Positions 1-8,079 of a stretch of 64,000 nucleotides of DNA are shown here, in pieces. Origin of the DNA: Planctomycetota bacterium (lineage in GTDB: Bacteria > Planctomycetota > PUPC01 > JACPCR01); NCBI GenBank assembly GCA_016179685.1, contig JACPCR010000068.1:20288-84287 (forward strand), in the 5' to 3' direction. A program made the position numbers and the translations under genes. Positions within the stretch are counted from its first letter, which is position 1; each line of letters begins with the position of its first letter. The notes beneath the pieces were generated by a model. It was not told the origin of the DNA, made no database searches, and saw nothing but the letters and a program-made list of their open reading frames with translations.

Positions 1-9
1 CAAACTGAG

Positions 10-40
10 CACCTGTCTACAAGGATCGAAACCGTGACAA
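10..40 (+). repeat. Partial copy of dispersed repeat family D (D0)
   Basis: The run GTCTACAAGGATCGAAACC at 15-33, followed by GTGAC, matches the family D copy at 22069-22091 apart from a few bases. Only this edge of the element is recognisable. The rest of positions 1-227 holds no gene that I can support. Confidence 0.4.
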
Positions 41-227
41 ATTTCAGACGGTGGAGTTCGCATAAAGGAACTGCCTCACCCCCTGCCTCCCTCTCTCCGC
101 GGCATCTGTCACTTGGACACAGTTGACACCGTGGGATTGTTGGACGCTTTCAGCGTCAAGAAAATGAGGAGAAGGCTCTTGGCCAGGTGGTCTCCGGTGT
201 CGACTGTGGGCGAGGGTCAGCCTCTTG

Positions 228-517
228 GAGTCTCAGGGTGTCACTTCTCCGCGCCCCGTGCCCCGCGCCGCGCCGCGCCGCGCCGCGCCCACTACGTGGG
301 CACCCGGTGGGCACCCGGTGGGCACCCGGTGGGCACCCGGTGGGCACCCGGTGGGCACCCGGTGGGCACCCGGTGGGCACCCGGTGGGCACCCGGCGGAG
401 AAGCTGAAAGGTGTCCCGCCAGACTTGTCCCAGTGGGAGGCTGGTCGGGTGTCAGTTGATTCCTGGACCCTGACACCTTTTGCACCCTTGTTGCGTTGCG
501 GGCTTCGCCCGCCTTAA
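228..517 (+). repeat. Dispersed repeat family A, copy A1
   Basis: Longest of four copies (others at 12027-12186 plus, 35931-36082 minus, 37827-38042 minus). It runs from GAGTCTCAGGGTGTCA to GGGCTTCGCCCGCCTTAA. In order it holds a CTTCTCCG/CGGAGAAG stem that encloses a CGCGC-rich run and an 11-base tandem repeat, a conserved block beginning AAGGTGTCCCGCCAGAC, a GGTGTCAG (448-455)/CTGACACC (470-477) hairpin, and a terminal GCGGGC-TTC-GCCCGC hairpin. No open frame is conserved between copies, so the overlapping ORFs are taken as artefacts. Confidence 0.85.
301..395 (+). repeat. 11-base tandem repeat (CACCCGGTGGG), 8.6 copies, inside A1
   Basis: Eight exact units of CACCCGGTGGG fill 301-388, followed by a partial unit. 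The unit is nearly self-complementary. The matching place in copy A4 holds only about 2.6 units, and in A2 and A3 less than one, so this is a variable-number tandem repeat. There are no unique spacers, so it is not CRISPR. Confidence 0.9.
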
Positions 518-574
518 GAGAGGGCCGGGGCGAGGGTGGCGAGCGCGAAAAACGTGCGGCAAACTTAAGAACGT

Positions 575-2848
575 TTATTTCGACTCGATGCGATAAATGG
601 CGAAGAGGGGCGGCTGGGGGGCCTCGGAAGGCCCGAATCTCTGGACCTCCTTCAAGTGGCCGCCCAAGAGGCCAGGGCTGAACAGACCCACGCGGTACTC
701 GCGCTCCACAAAATAGGAAAATCGACTGGACTCCGGCAGGCCCGGCGGGAAACGAAGAGGGCCCAGACACTTGAGATAGCCCGGCCGTTCCTCACCCCGG
801 TCGTTATAGGCGTAGGAGGTCTGCAGCCTGTAGATTTCCGGCCAGTTCACGTAGAGGTGCGTCACACCCCATTCCCGAATCTGCCGGAGCGCCCGCAACA
901 CGTCTTCCGGACCCGGCTTCCGGAGCGATTCGCCCGGCACGGACCCGAAGGCTTCATCGAGCCACTGGCGATCGAACACTGTGGCCGAGAGGAAGTAGTT
1001 GCGATCGCAATAGAAGGTCTCCGCGTCGCCCAGAAAGAGGACCCTTTCGCCGTCGTTCAGCTTCGGCCCGACCTCGCGGTTCAGATATCCCACCGCTTCT
1101 GCAGGGAAGTTGGTGTGCTGGGCGACGCGCCGGAGATACTCCTCGGGCGTCTCGATGCCCAAGGCGACCTGGAGACCGTCCAGGTGCGCATGCACGATCA
1201 GCCCCTCGAAGGTATGGAAGGCGAGAAGGCCCGCCAGAAGCGCGCCGGCGACCGTTCGGACCGGCCTCTCGATGCAGGCGCTGAAGCCCGCGCCGGCCAG
1301 GAGGCAGAGGCCGGGCAGAGCCGGCACCAGAAAGCGGTCGATGCGGTGCGTGAAACAGGCCCACAGGAGGAAGAACAGGGCCGTATAGCCGAGGAAGAAG
1401 GCCGAGGCCCGGCGTCCTTCCCCCAGCCAGAGGAGCGCTGGCAGGAAGACGATGAAGAGCGGGGAGCTTCCTTCAGCCAGGAACGCCCGGTATCCCGCCT
1501 CGCGCAGCAGGTCGAGAGGCCCCAGCCACTCGGCCCGGTGGGCGCGAACGAACCGCGCCTCCCTTTCTGCGTCCCATTCCGGCCCGGGAAAGAGGTTGCC
1601 GAGGAGGGGGTAAATGGGATTATGGGTATGGACGGCATTCTTGATCAACCAGGGAGAAACGAGCAGGAGCGGGATGAGGGCGGCAAGGGCGAGCTGGCGT
1701 CCGAGGGCGGGCGCGGGCGTTTTCCGGGCGATTCCGAAGGCGGCGGTGGCCAGGGCCAGGGGCATCCCCACGAAGAGGAAGGCAGGGTACTTCGTGCCCA
1801 TGGCGAGGCCGGCCGTGACCGCGGCCAGCGCCAGCCAGCGCAGCGTCGGCTTCGCCTGGGCATCCGGCGATTGGACGTGGCGATAGAAGGCGTAAACGGC
1901 GAGGAAGGCATACAGGCTCAGGGCCAGGGTGTCATAGGCCTTGATGGCGCTTCGAGTGAACCAGGGGCTGATCAGGAACACCAGGGCCGCGACGAAGCCG
2001 GCGCGGGGATTGAAGATGCGCCATCCGGCCATGCCGACTGCGGCTGCGCAGAGGAGTCCGAGCTGAAGATTGACGCATTGGGCCAGGAAGGCGCCGGTCA
2101 AAAGATCGCCCGCGATCACGGTGCAGAGGAGGTAGAGCATCTCGGTATTGAAAGGAAAGTTCGAGTAGACGTTGTAGCGGATGAAGTCGATGCGGCCGGC
2201 CCGGTAGTATTCGGCGGGCGCGCCCAGGTGATATTCGAGGGCGTCGTAATCCAGGGGCGGGACGCAGGCGGCCAGCGCGGCCAGGACCATGAGGAGGAGA
2301 GCGGGGGCCGAGGCGGCCAGGACCCTACCGAGTCCGTGGCCGCGCACGGACGCGGCCGCGCTTTCCACGTCGGCCCGGACCGCGGCCAGGTCCCGCACCC
2401 CCAGAATGCACAGGCCGGCCACCCCGAGAAGAAAGAGCGGACGCAGCAGGCCCGCGGTGACGCCCAGGGCGAGCGTCGTCAAGGCCAGGCCGCCGTAACC
2501 CGCGGCCAACGCGAAAATCCAGCTTTCCAGCTTCTCGCCCGGCTCGAGATGCGTCCAGGCCAGGATGCGCCGCCCGAGGACGAGGGCCGCCAGGGCGGGC
2601 GCGAGCGAGGCCAGGAAGAGGAAGCCCAACCTCAGGCCGGCGGCCAGGAGGAGGAAATGGGGATGCTCCTCGGCCTGGAGCATCTTCACGCCGAATATCC
2701 CGTTCAGCAGTCGCGCGAGGGAAGACGGGGGCCCCTGCGGGTCGGCCATCTCTCCCAGGGGCACGAAGAACAGGTAGAGAACCGCCAGGGCGGCGGCGAA
2801 GAAGAGAATCTGTATCCGAGAGGAGGGCGCTCGTGGGGGAGACGACAT
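575..2848 (-). CDS. GT39/ArnT-like integral membrane glycosyltransferase
   Basis: Predicted polytopic inner-membrane protein of 757 residues. Many hydrophobic segments lie between residues 10 and 560, and a soluble C-terminal part follows. The acidic loop VPPLDYDALEYHLGAP (about 196-211) sits where GT-C-fold enzymes of the GT39/PMT-ArnT type keep catalytic acidic residues. Such enzymes move a sugar from a polyprenyl-phosphate donor on the outer face of the membrane. The acceptor cannot be read from sequence, and no partner genes are adjacent. The start is ATG 2848 without a clear Shine-Dalgarno. The 3' end lies 58 bases from repeat A1. The long opposite-strand ORF is a codon-bias shadow. Confidence 0.75.
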   Translation of the reverse strand: MSSPPRAPSSRIQILFFAAALAVLYLFFVPLGEMADPQGPPSSLARLLNGIFGVKMLQAEEHPHFLLLAAGLRLGFLFLASLAPALAALVLGRRILAWTHLEPGEKLESWIFALAAGYGGLALTTLALGVTAGLLRPLFLLGVAGLCILGVRDLAAVRADVESAAASVRGHGLGRVLAASAPALLLMVLAALAACVPPLDYDALEYHLGAPAEYYRAGRIDFIRYNVYSNFPFNTEMLYLLCTVIAGDLLTGAFLAQCVNLQLGLLCAAAVGMAGWRIFNPRAGFVAALVFLISPWFTRSAIKAYDTLALSLYAFLAVYAFYRHVQSPDAQAKPTLRWLALAAVTAGLAMGTKYPAFLFVGMPLALATAAFGIARKTPAPALGRQLALAALIPLLLVSPWLIKNAVHTHNPIYPLLGNLFPGPEWDAEREARFVRAHRAEWLGPLDLLREAGYRAFLAEGSSPLFIVFLPALLWLGEGRRASAFFLGYTALFFLLWACFTHRIDRFLVPALPGLCLLAGAGFSACIERPVRTVAGALLAGLLAFHTFEGLIVHAHLDGLQVALGIETPEEYLRRVAQHTNFPAEAVGYLNREVGPKLNDGERVLFLGDAETFYCDRNYFLSATVFDRQWLDEAFGSVPGESLRKPGPEDVLRALRQIREWGVTHLYVNWPEIYRLQTSYAYNDRGEERPGYLKCLGPLRFPPGLPESSRFSYFVEREYRVGLFSPGLLGGHLKEVQRFGPSEAPQPPLFAIYRIESK

Positions 2849-2900
2849 GATGGCGTATGACTATATCGACGGCGAGGGTGCAGCCTCAAATCTCTGATGT

Positions 2901-2931
2901 TTGACATGAAGTGCGCTGTGGCGCCTATCAG
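2901..2931 (+). promoter_or_regulatory. Possible sigma-70 promoter for the DUF4258/DUF2283 pair
   Basis: A perfect TTGACA at 2901-2906 is followed 19 bases later by TATCAG at 2926-2931. The spacing is long and the -10 box weak, so this is tentative. It lies in the only spacer upstream of 2973. Confidence 0.3.
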
Positions 2932-2972
2932 GACCTATTGATTCAAGGGCAAGAAGAAACTATCCTTTCTTG

Positions 2973-3200
2973 ATGGCAAAACCGATCAAATATTCGGCGC
3001 ACGCCTTGAAACGGATGCTCCAGAGGCGAATTCGCCAAGGTCAGGTTGAACAGGTTGTTTCCAGCCCAACTCAGACTTCCCGGGCAAAAAGGCCCGGAGC
3101 AAAAAAATTATTGAAGGCATTGTCACATGCCAGGAAGTTGTGTGTGATTGTTGAAGATGCTGGAGAGTTCCTTTTTGTGATCACCGCTTACTGGAAGTGA
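2973..3200 (+). CDS. DUF4258 family small protein
   Basis: Basic 75-residue protein. The N-terminal pattern SAHALKRMLQRRI is the hallmark of DUF4258, a small RelE/BrnT-like fold often found in toxin-antitoxin-type pairs, and the protein ends in FVITAYWK as members of that family do. ATG 2973 is preferred to TTG 2970. It lies 4 bases upstream of a DUF2283 gene, a pairing seen in many bacteria, so the two are probably co-transcribed. Toxin activity is not shown by the sequence. Codon use is less G+C-rich than in the neighbours, which would fit mobility. Confidence 0.8.
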   Translation: MAKPIKYSAHALKRMLQRRIRQGQVEQVVSSPTQTSRAKRPGAKKLLKALSHARKLCVIVEDAGEFLFVITAYWK

Positions 3201-3204
3201 AGCC

Positions 3205-3489
3205 ATGAAATCCAAGATCAAGTTTGATTATGAGATGTCCATCAGCGGCCGGGACGATGGAACGATTGATGCCATTTACATCAGGCTTTCAAACGACAAG
3301 ATTGCTCGGACCAAAGAAATCGACAGAGACGCCCTCCTGGCGGATTACAATGCCAAGGGGAAAATCGTTGGGATAGAAATACTTGCCCCGGTAAAGATCG
3401 AAGAAGTCGTGAAGCTGGTTGACCCGGCCAAGCGTCCACACCTACGAAATTTCGTCGGTCAAACCTCCCGGCACATGGTCGTGGCATAG
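3205..3489 (+). CDS. DUF2283 family protein
   Basis: A 94-residue protein with the DUF2283 signature: an AIYIRLSNDKIARTKEID strand pair followed by ADYNAKGKIVGIEIL. It follows the DUF4258 gene after 4 bases and is probably its partner. By analogy with other DUF4258/DUF2283 pairs it may play the antitoxin role, but that is inference. About 20 C-terminal residues beyond the conserved core (after VVKLVDPAKR) look unrelated to the family. Confidence 0.8.
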   Translation: MKSKIKFDYEMSISGRDDGTIDAIYIRLSNDKIARTKEIDRDALLADYNAKGKIVGIEILAPVKIEEVVKLVDPAKRPHLRNFVGQTSRHMVVA

Positions 3490-3569
3490 GATCAGGAGCA
3501 AGCAGCACCGGGGAACGAAATCTGTTTCACGGATCTGGCTTCAATGGGCGCAAGAGAGAGGGGATTCCA

Positions 3570-4580
3570 TCAGGACTTGTTCCCGAACAGCTCGAGGAGA
3601 GGCAGATCGCGCGCGGACACGGGGAAGTCGATGAGGGCGCGGCGGCGTGAGGACTCGAATACGGCCACCAAGACCTCCAGGGCGCTGCGGGCCACTTGCC
3701 CGCTGGAGGCGTGCGGCCGGTGCTCCTCCATCGCGGCCAGAAGCTCCCGGATGACGCTTTCGTGAGGAGCGTGCAGCTGGGGCAGCTCGGGCGACTGCCA
3801 GCCCCCGGCCCGGCTGCTCAGCAGCCGCAGCGCCGGGTGACCCGGCAGATTGACATCCATCATCCCCTCGGTGCCGACCAGGCGGAAGTGGTAGGCCGGG
3901 TCCGCGAGCTCCCCCAACTCGAAGTGGGCCAGGACCCCGTTGGCATACTGCATGCGCCCGATGGCCATGTCCTCCACCGGCATGTCCGGATGATTGCCCC
4001 GGCCCCGAAGATGCCGCCGAATATCGATCTGGCCCATCACCCATCGCACCGGCTCGTCATGGTTGAAGTAGTGGATGAGGTCCACCACGTGAGTCCCGTT
4101 GTTCAGCAGGTCCAGGCAGCAGTGGCCGTAGACCGTCAGGAGTCGTCCGATGGCCCCCCTTTCCAGCATCTCGCGTGCCCGGACCGACTGCGGGTCCCAC
4201 CGGTGCTGATGGCTCACGCCGAAGGTGACGCCCCGCCTCAAACAGGCCTCGATCATCCGGTCCGCTTCCTCCAGATTCGTCGCCATGGGCTTTTCGGAAA
4301 GGATGCCCCTGACCCCGGCCTCCGCCGCGGCCGACACGGCCTCCGCGTGCGCGGAAGGCCAGGTCGTCACGCTCAACACGTCCAGCTCCGCCTTCGCCAG
4401 CATCTCGCGGAAATCCGAAAAAACGGCCGCGCCCGGGAACGCATTCTGGAATCGATGGCGATTCTCCTCTCGCGGCTCGGCGCCGGCGGCGACCCGGGCC
4501 CGCCCGGACGCCGCGTAGGCCCGCGCATGCACGTGTCCCATGTTCCCGCACCCGATGATGCCTGCACGATATTCAGCCAT
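3570..4580 (-). CDS. Gfo/Idh/MocA-family oxidoreductase
   Basis: A 336-residue NAD(P)-dependent oxidoreductase. The N-terminal Rossmann motif GIIGCGNMG (residues 8-15) and the catalytic-lysine motif EKP (96-98) are intact, and the C-terminal alpha/beta domain follows. Family members oxidise or epimerise sugars and cyclitols. Start ATG 4580 is fixed by the AAGGAG upstream and by the Rossmann motif; the much longer open frame upstream is not coding. It diverges from the MLE-type enolase and DapA-like genes (4800-6864), so all three probably serve catabolism of one sugar or sugar acid. The substrate is unknown. Confidence 0.9.
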   Translation of the reverse strand: MAEYRAGIIGCGNMGHVHARAYAASGRARVAAGAEPREENRHRFQNAFPGAAVFSDFREMLAKAELDVLSVTTWPSAHAEAVSAAAEAGVRGILSEKPMATNLEEADRMIEACLRRGVTFGVSHQHRWDPQSVRAREMLERGAIGRLLTVYGHCCLDLLNNGTHVVDLIHYFNHDEPVRWVMGQIDIRRHLRGRGNHPDMPVEDMAIGRMQYANGVLAHFELGELADPAYHFRLVGTEGMMDVNLPGHPALRLLSSRAGGWQSPELPQLHAPHESVIRELLAAMEEHRPHASSGQVARSALEVLVAVFESSRRRALIDFPVSARDLPLLELFGNKS

Positions 4581-4727
4581 GCTCAGCTTCTCCTTGAATC
4601 TTGCCCGATTCCCCGCCGTCTCGGACACCCATCCGGCCATCAAGATAACAGGTCGGTCCGTGGCTGGAAAGGCCCCCTTGCGCCGCCAGCACCGCCTATC
4701 CCTCACCGCCCGGGTGAAGAGTCGGCG

Positions 4728-4756
4728 TTGACCTCCAAGCATCACCGCACTATGCT
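4728..4756 (+). promoter_or_regulatory. Sigma-70-type promoter of the sugar-acid operon
   Basis: TTGACC (4728-4733), a 17-base spacer and TATGCT (4751-4756). The predicted start site, about 4763, falls inside the left arm of the palindrome at 4759-4800, so that palindrome may act as an operator or as a hairpin at the very 5' end of the mRNA. Confidence 0.6.
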
Positions 4757-4758
4757 GG

Positions 4759-4800
4759 TAGGCGAGTGAGCCAGTGCACCCGCACGGGCTCACTCGCCTA
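4759..4800 (+). repeat. Intergenic hairpin (ACCC loop) overlapping the start codon
   Basis: The outer arms TAGGCGAGTGAGCC (4759-4772) and GGCTCACTCGCCTA (4787-4800) pair perfectly, and the inner GTGC-ACCC-GCAC closes the loop. The last base is the A of the downstream ATG at 4800, so the palindrome fills the whole space between the -10 box and the start codon and leaves no room for a Shine-Dalgarno. The core matches the other AAGTGC-ACCC-GCACTT hairpins in this window. Confidence 0.85.
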
Positions 4801-5921
4801 TGAGAATCACTCGGATCACGGCCGTCCCGGTGCGGATCGAAGTTGTTCCCCGCATGGTCATTGTTTCTTCGCTGGGGCGGCACGCCAGTTCCCGTTACCT
4901 GGTGGTTCGTGTGGAGACCGATGAGGGCATGGAAGGGGCCGGAGAGGTGAATGCCATGCCGCGCTGGAGCGGGGAGACCGCGGCAGGTGCGAAGGTTTTC
5001 ATCGACACGATCCTGTCGCCAATGCTCCTGGGGGCGGACCCGTGCGACTTGGAGAACGCTGCGGCCCGGATCGGCGATGCCGCGCCCGGGAACTGGTTTG
5101 CCAAGGCAGGCGTCGAGATGGCCCTCTGGGACCTGCTGGGGAAGCAGGAAAGCAAGCCGGTCTACGAATTGCTGGGAGGCGCGTGCCACGCGAAGGCGCT
5201 GAAGTCCCGAGTGTCCATCGCTGCGGTGGGGCCTGAGGAGGCTGCGCGGCACGCGGCGGACCGGGTGGCCGAGGGCTTCGAGAACATCAAGGTGAAGATC
5301 GGCGGCGATGTCCGCGCCAGCGTGGAGCGCGTGCGGGCCGTGCGCGAGGCCATCGGACCCCGGCCGCGGCTCTCCGTGGACGGCAACGGCGGGTTCAACG
5401 CGCCCGATGCCATCCAGGCCATCCGGGCCATGGAACGTGACGATCTGGTTCTGGCGGAGCAGCCGACGCCGAGGGGCGACATTTCGGGACTCGCCGAGGT
5501 CCGCCGCCACATCGGGGTGCCCCTGATGGCCGACGAGTCCGTTTTCGATCTCGACCAGGCCCGCGAGATCATCGCTCGAGACGCCGCGGATATCCTCAGC
5601 ATCTACCCGGGCAAGAACGGCGGCCTGTCCGTCTCCCGGGCGATCGCCCGGCTCGCTGCGGACCACGGCCTCGCCTGCGCCATCGGGTCGAATCTGGAGT
5701 GGGACCTGGCCACCGCGGCCATGGCGCACCTCGCCGTTTCGACCCCCGCCGTTTGCGGGGAGAAATACTCGGGCGACCTAGTGGGGCCCCTTTACCATCT
5801 CGATCGGATCGCCCGGAATCCCGTGCGGATCGAACGCGGAACGACCTTCGTTCCAGAGGGGCCGGGCCTGGGCGTCTGCGTGGATTGGGAAAAGGTCGAA
5901 CGCCTGAGCTGTAACGTGTAG
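4800..5921 (+). CDS. Mandelate racemase/muconate lactonizing enzyme family protein (enolase superfamily)
   Basis: A 373-residue enolase-superfamily protein with the MLE-subgroup acid-base layout: K164-V-K166 on the second barrel strand, metal ligands D194 (SVDGNGG), E220 (LAEQP) and D245 (ADES), and K272 (YPGKNGG) opposite. These enzymes abstract a proton alpha to a carboxylate, giving dehydration, cycloisomerisation or racemisation. The start at ATG 4800 fits the usual family N-terminus (MRITRITAVPVRI) although no ribosome-binding site is present. The DapA-family gene 52 bases downstream suggests a sugar-acid route (dehydratase, then keto-deoxy-acid lyase or dehydratase), with the divergent oxidoreductase supplying the acid. 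The exact substrate cannot be assigned. Confidence 0.9.
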   Translation: MRITRITAVPVRIEVVPRMVIVSSLGRHASSRYLVVRVETDEGMEGAGEVNAMPRWSGETAAGAKVFIDTILSPMLLGADPCDLENAAARIGDAAPGNWFAKAGVEMALWDLLGKQESKPVYELLGGACHAKALKSRVSIAAVGPEEAARHAADRVAEGFENIKVKIGGDVRASVERVRAVREAIGPRPRLSVDGNGGFNAPDAIQAIRAMERDDLVLAEQPTPRGDISGLAEVRRHIGVPLMADESVFDLDQAREIIARDAADILSIYPGKNGGLSVSRAIARLAADHGLACAIGSNLEWDLATAAMAHLAVSTPAVCGEKYSGDLVGPLYHLDRIARNPVRIERGTTFVPEGPGLGVCVDWEKVERLSCNV

Positions 5922-5930
5922 TTTTCCGGT

Positions 5931-5951
5931 GGCGGAAGCTCCTCTTCCGCC
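5931..5951 (+). repeat. Short hairpin after the enolase-family gene
   Basis: GGCGGAAG-CTCCT-CTTCCGCC lies just after the TAG stop. The flank TAGTTTTCCGG is shared with the hairpin after the gene ending at 10476. It could be a weak processing or termination signal inside the operon. Confidence 0.45.
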
Positions 5952-5973
5952 CGGGACGGCCGAAGGAGGCGTC

Positions 5974-6864
5974 ATGGACATCGGGAAGATTCGGGAGCGT
6001 TTCCGGGGCATCGTCGTGTTCACGGTAACGCCGATGCGGGAGAAATCGGGCCGCGTCCTCGTCGACGTCGAAGGCGTGAAGATCAACCTGGAGGCTTTGG
6101 CGCAGGCGGGTATTCCGGCCGTCGTGGTGTGCGGGGGCGTGGGCGAGTTGTGGCATCTCAGCGAGGCGGAACACGCCGAGGTGGTCCAGGCCGCGGCTCG
6201 GCAGGCTGCGGACCGCCTCATCGTCTTCGCCGGAGTCCATGGCCGTATCGACTCGTCCATCGAGCAGGCCCGCCGGGCCGAAAAGGCCGGGGCCCATGGC
6301 GTCCTCCTCTTCCCCGATGACGAGGCCGTGCCGACCCGCGAGGCCCTCTTGGACTATTACACCCGCGTGTCCAAGGCCGTCGGGATCGGCCTCATGCCCT
6401 TTCGAGCCGACGACTCGGTCACCCTTGAAGTGCTCCATCGGCTCGCCGACCTCCCTAACGTCGTGGCTCTCAAGGAGGAGAAGGAAAACATGGAGGACTT
6501 CCGGGAAATTGTCCTTTCCGTGGGCGGACGCCTGTCGGTCATTGGCGCGGGCGATGCGCTGGCGCCCTGCTACTTCGTCCTCGGGGCCGCTGGCCTCGCT
6601 TGCAGCCTCTCCAATTTTCTGCCCGGCCTCTACCTCGAGATGTGGGAGGCCTCGCGCCGGTGGGATTATCAGCGTGTCATGAACATCCATGCCTCTCTCG
6701 CCGCCTTCACCGAATTTCGACGCCGTTATGGCCTCAGCTTCCTCAAGGCCGCCCTCGAAATGCGCCAGCTCGCCGGAGGACCTTCCCGGTCCAGCCCGGC
6801 GCATATGTCCGAGACGGACCGACAGACCCTGCGTGAGCTGCTGGAGCGAATAGAGGCCCGCTGA
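5974..6864 (+). CDS. Dihydrodipicolinate synthase (DapA) family lyase/dehydratase
   Basis: A 296-residue class I (Schiff-base) aldolase-fold protein. The strand-six lysine is K167 in NVVALKEEKENMEDF, and the GGVGELWHL loop near residue 54 matches the G(T/G)xGE signature. The LMPFRADD segment (140-147), in place of the YNxP of true DapA, and the VVALKEE context resemble 5-dehydro-4-deoxyglucarate dehydratases more than lysine-pathway enzymes, but the substrate is not certain. Start ATG 5974 has AAGGAGG at good distance; the frame upstream is not coding. It lies 52 bases after the enolase-family gene and is presumably in the same operon, acting on the keto-deoxy acid that enzyme makes. Confidence 0.85.
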   Translation: MDIGKIRERFRGIVVFTVTPMREKSGRVLVDVEGVKINLEALAQAGIPAVVVCGGVGELWHLSEAEHAEVVQAAARQAADRLIVFAGVHGRIDSSIEQARRAEKAGAHGVLLFPDDEAVPTREALLDYYTRVSKAVGIGLMPFRADDSVTLEVLHRLADLPNVVALKEEKENMEDFREIVLSVGGRLSVIGAGDALAPCYFVLGAAGLACSLSNFLPGLYLEMWEASRRWDYQRVMNIHASLAAFTEFRRRYGLSFLKAALEMRQLAGGPSRSSPAHMSETDRQTLRELLERIEAR

Positions 6865-6867
6865 GTC

Positions 6868-7194
6868 CCCAAGTCCTCGCTCCCACAGCCTTCAGTCCTG
6901 AGCGTCTTGAGCACGGAGGGATCAGGGGGAAGCGAGAAGCGGGGAGCAAGAAGCGGGCAGAATGGGACCAGGGACCAGGGACGAGACACTGACACCTGAC
7001 ATCTGACACCAGGACTTTGAGAGCCTGCCCCGAAGCGAAGCGGGGGCTTGGGAGTTTGCCCCGAAGCAAGAAGCAGGGGCGCGGGCGGGGAATGGTGCCA
7101 GGGACAAGAGGGCCAGTGGACCAGCGGACCAGGGACTTCAGAATCCAGAATGGGTTAGGCGTGGCACAAGCGCCAAAACGCTCAGTCCATCTTT
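6868..7194. other. Intergenic, low-complexity, no gene seen
   Basis: About 330 bases rich in short repeats such as ACCAGGGA and TGACACCTGACAT, and in GAAGC-type runs. No conserved ORF, promoter or stable long hairpin was recognised. It separates the sugar-acid operon from the convergent vapC gene. Confidence 0.5.
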
Positions 7195-7629
7195 TCAAGG
7201 CGCCATGACGCGGTCCGCCAGGTCCGACGCCAGCCGCCGAAAATCATCAACGTTGAAGGTGTAGATTCGGTGGCAGTTCGCCTCACGCGCACATTCAAGG
7301 AGCAACGCATCATAAATCCTACCCCCGGCCAGGGATTGGCGGCTACAAGCGTCGATAGCCGATAGATACATGGAGGAAGAGACAGAAACCAGGCGGAAGT
7401 GCGCCTGAATGTTCATCTCGACAAGACGCTGGGCCTCCAGAGGTAGGATTCTGGGTATCAGGGGCAGGGAGGTGAGGACCGAATAGGTCTCGGCCAGGCT
7501 ATGGGTGGAGATCACACCTTCATCGCGCCGATCCACCACGGATTGGAGGATTGCTCTGGCCCGAGCGTAGTGTGGATGGCGAAACACACTTCCGGCCACT
7601 AAGACTGATGTATCGCAGAAGACCGTCAT
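7195..7629 (-). CDS. vapC: VapC-like PIN-domain ribonuclease toxin
   Basis: A 144-residue PIN domain with the acidic metal-binding set in place: D6 (FCDTSVL), E47 (LAETYS), D107 (GRIYDALLL) and D128/D129 (FNVDDF). PIN toxins cleave RNA, often tRNA or rRNA. Its ATG overlaps the stop of the upstream AbrB-type gene by ATGA, the usual antitoxin-toxin arrangement that gives translational coupling. The cleavage target cannot be inferred. Confidence 0.9.
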   Translation of the reverse strand: MTVFCDTSVLVAGSVFRHPHYARARAILQSVVDRRDEGVISTHSLAETYSVLTSLPLIPRILPLEAQRLVEMNIQAHFRLVSVSSSMYLSAIDACSRQSLAGGRIYDALLLECAREANCHRIYTFNVDDFRRLASDLADRVMAP

Positions 7630-7892
7630 CGCAGCGAGCGTGCCAGATCGGTGTTTCGCTGTTCACGGGCCATCTCGATGGCGCCGAGAAGGTCCCCGGA
7701 AGACTCCCCGTGATGGACCAGCAGGCCATCCTGCTCGACGAGGCCAAGCGGACGAGACTGGGGCCGGAGGACGATGCCGTCAGAACGGATTTCGAGTTCG
7801 AGCACGGAACCCCGGACGAGTTGAAACTGTTTTCTGACCGGCAGAGGGATGACGAGCCGGCCAGCCGCATCTATGGAAATAGTTTTTTTCAT
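7626..7892 (-). CDS. vapB: AbrB/MazE-type antitoxin (VapB-like)
   Basis: An 88-residue protein that begins MKKTISIDAAGRLVIPLPVR, the SpoVT/AbrB swapped-hairpin DNA-binding fold, followed by an acidic C-terminal tail that would bind the PIN toxin. Start ATG 7892 is fixed by the fold and by a promoter whose expected start site is at or next to this ATG, so the mRNA is probably leaderless; the longer open frame upstream crosses the promoter. It should neutralise the VapC-like toxin and repress its own promoter. Confidence 0.88.
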   Translation of the reverse strand: MKKTISIDAAGRLVIPLPVRKQFQLVRGSVLELEIRSDGIVLRPQSRPLGLVEQDGLLVHHGESSGDLLGAIEMAREQRNTDLARSLR

Positions 7893-7899
7893 GCCATTG

Positions 7900-7928
7900 A
7901 ATATACCAAATACCATTATTAATGTCAA
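7900..7928 (-). promoter_or_regulatory. Strong sigma-70 promoter of the toxin-antitoxin pair
   Basis: On the minus strand, TTGACA (7928-7923), a 17-base spacer and TATATT (7905-7900). Transcription would begin near 7893, and the antitoxin ATG is at 7892. The A+T-rich context contrasts with the surrounding sequence. Confidence 0.8.
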
Positions 7929-7990
7929 AAATAGGAACAAATCCCGGAATTGCATCAGCGAACCGCAATCCAGTAGACGCGTTCGCATAG

Positions 7991-8026
7991 ACGCGTTCGC
8001 AAGTGCACCCGCACTTACGAACGCGT
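7991..8026 (+). repeat. Intergenic hairpin with ACCC loop
   Basis: ACGCGTTCGCAAGTGC (7991-8006) and GCACTTACGAACGCGT (8011-8026) pair over 16 bases with one mismatch around an ACCC loop. A partial tandem copy of the left arm (AGACGCGTTCGCA) lies directly upstream. The core is the same as in the hairpins at 37000, 46129 and 49920. It separates the TA promoter from array C1. Confidence 0.8.
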
Positions 8027-8079
8027 TACTTTATGAAATCCCTCCCTCCCGTAGCTGACCATTATCCACAATTGACACC

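Noticed and set aside
301..395. CRISPR array
   Set aside because: Units are 11 bases and directly joined without spacers; it is a simple tandem repeat.
113..517. Small proteins across A1
   Set aside because: They consist of the translated 11-base repeat and are not conserved in A2-A4.
656..2860. A 734-residue open frame on the plus strand
   Set aside because: It is antisense to the membrane glycosyltransferase and is Glu/Gly/Arg/Gln-rich with no domain; a typical G+C-rich shadow.
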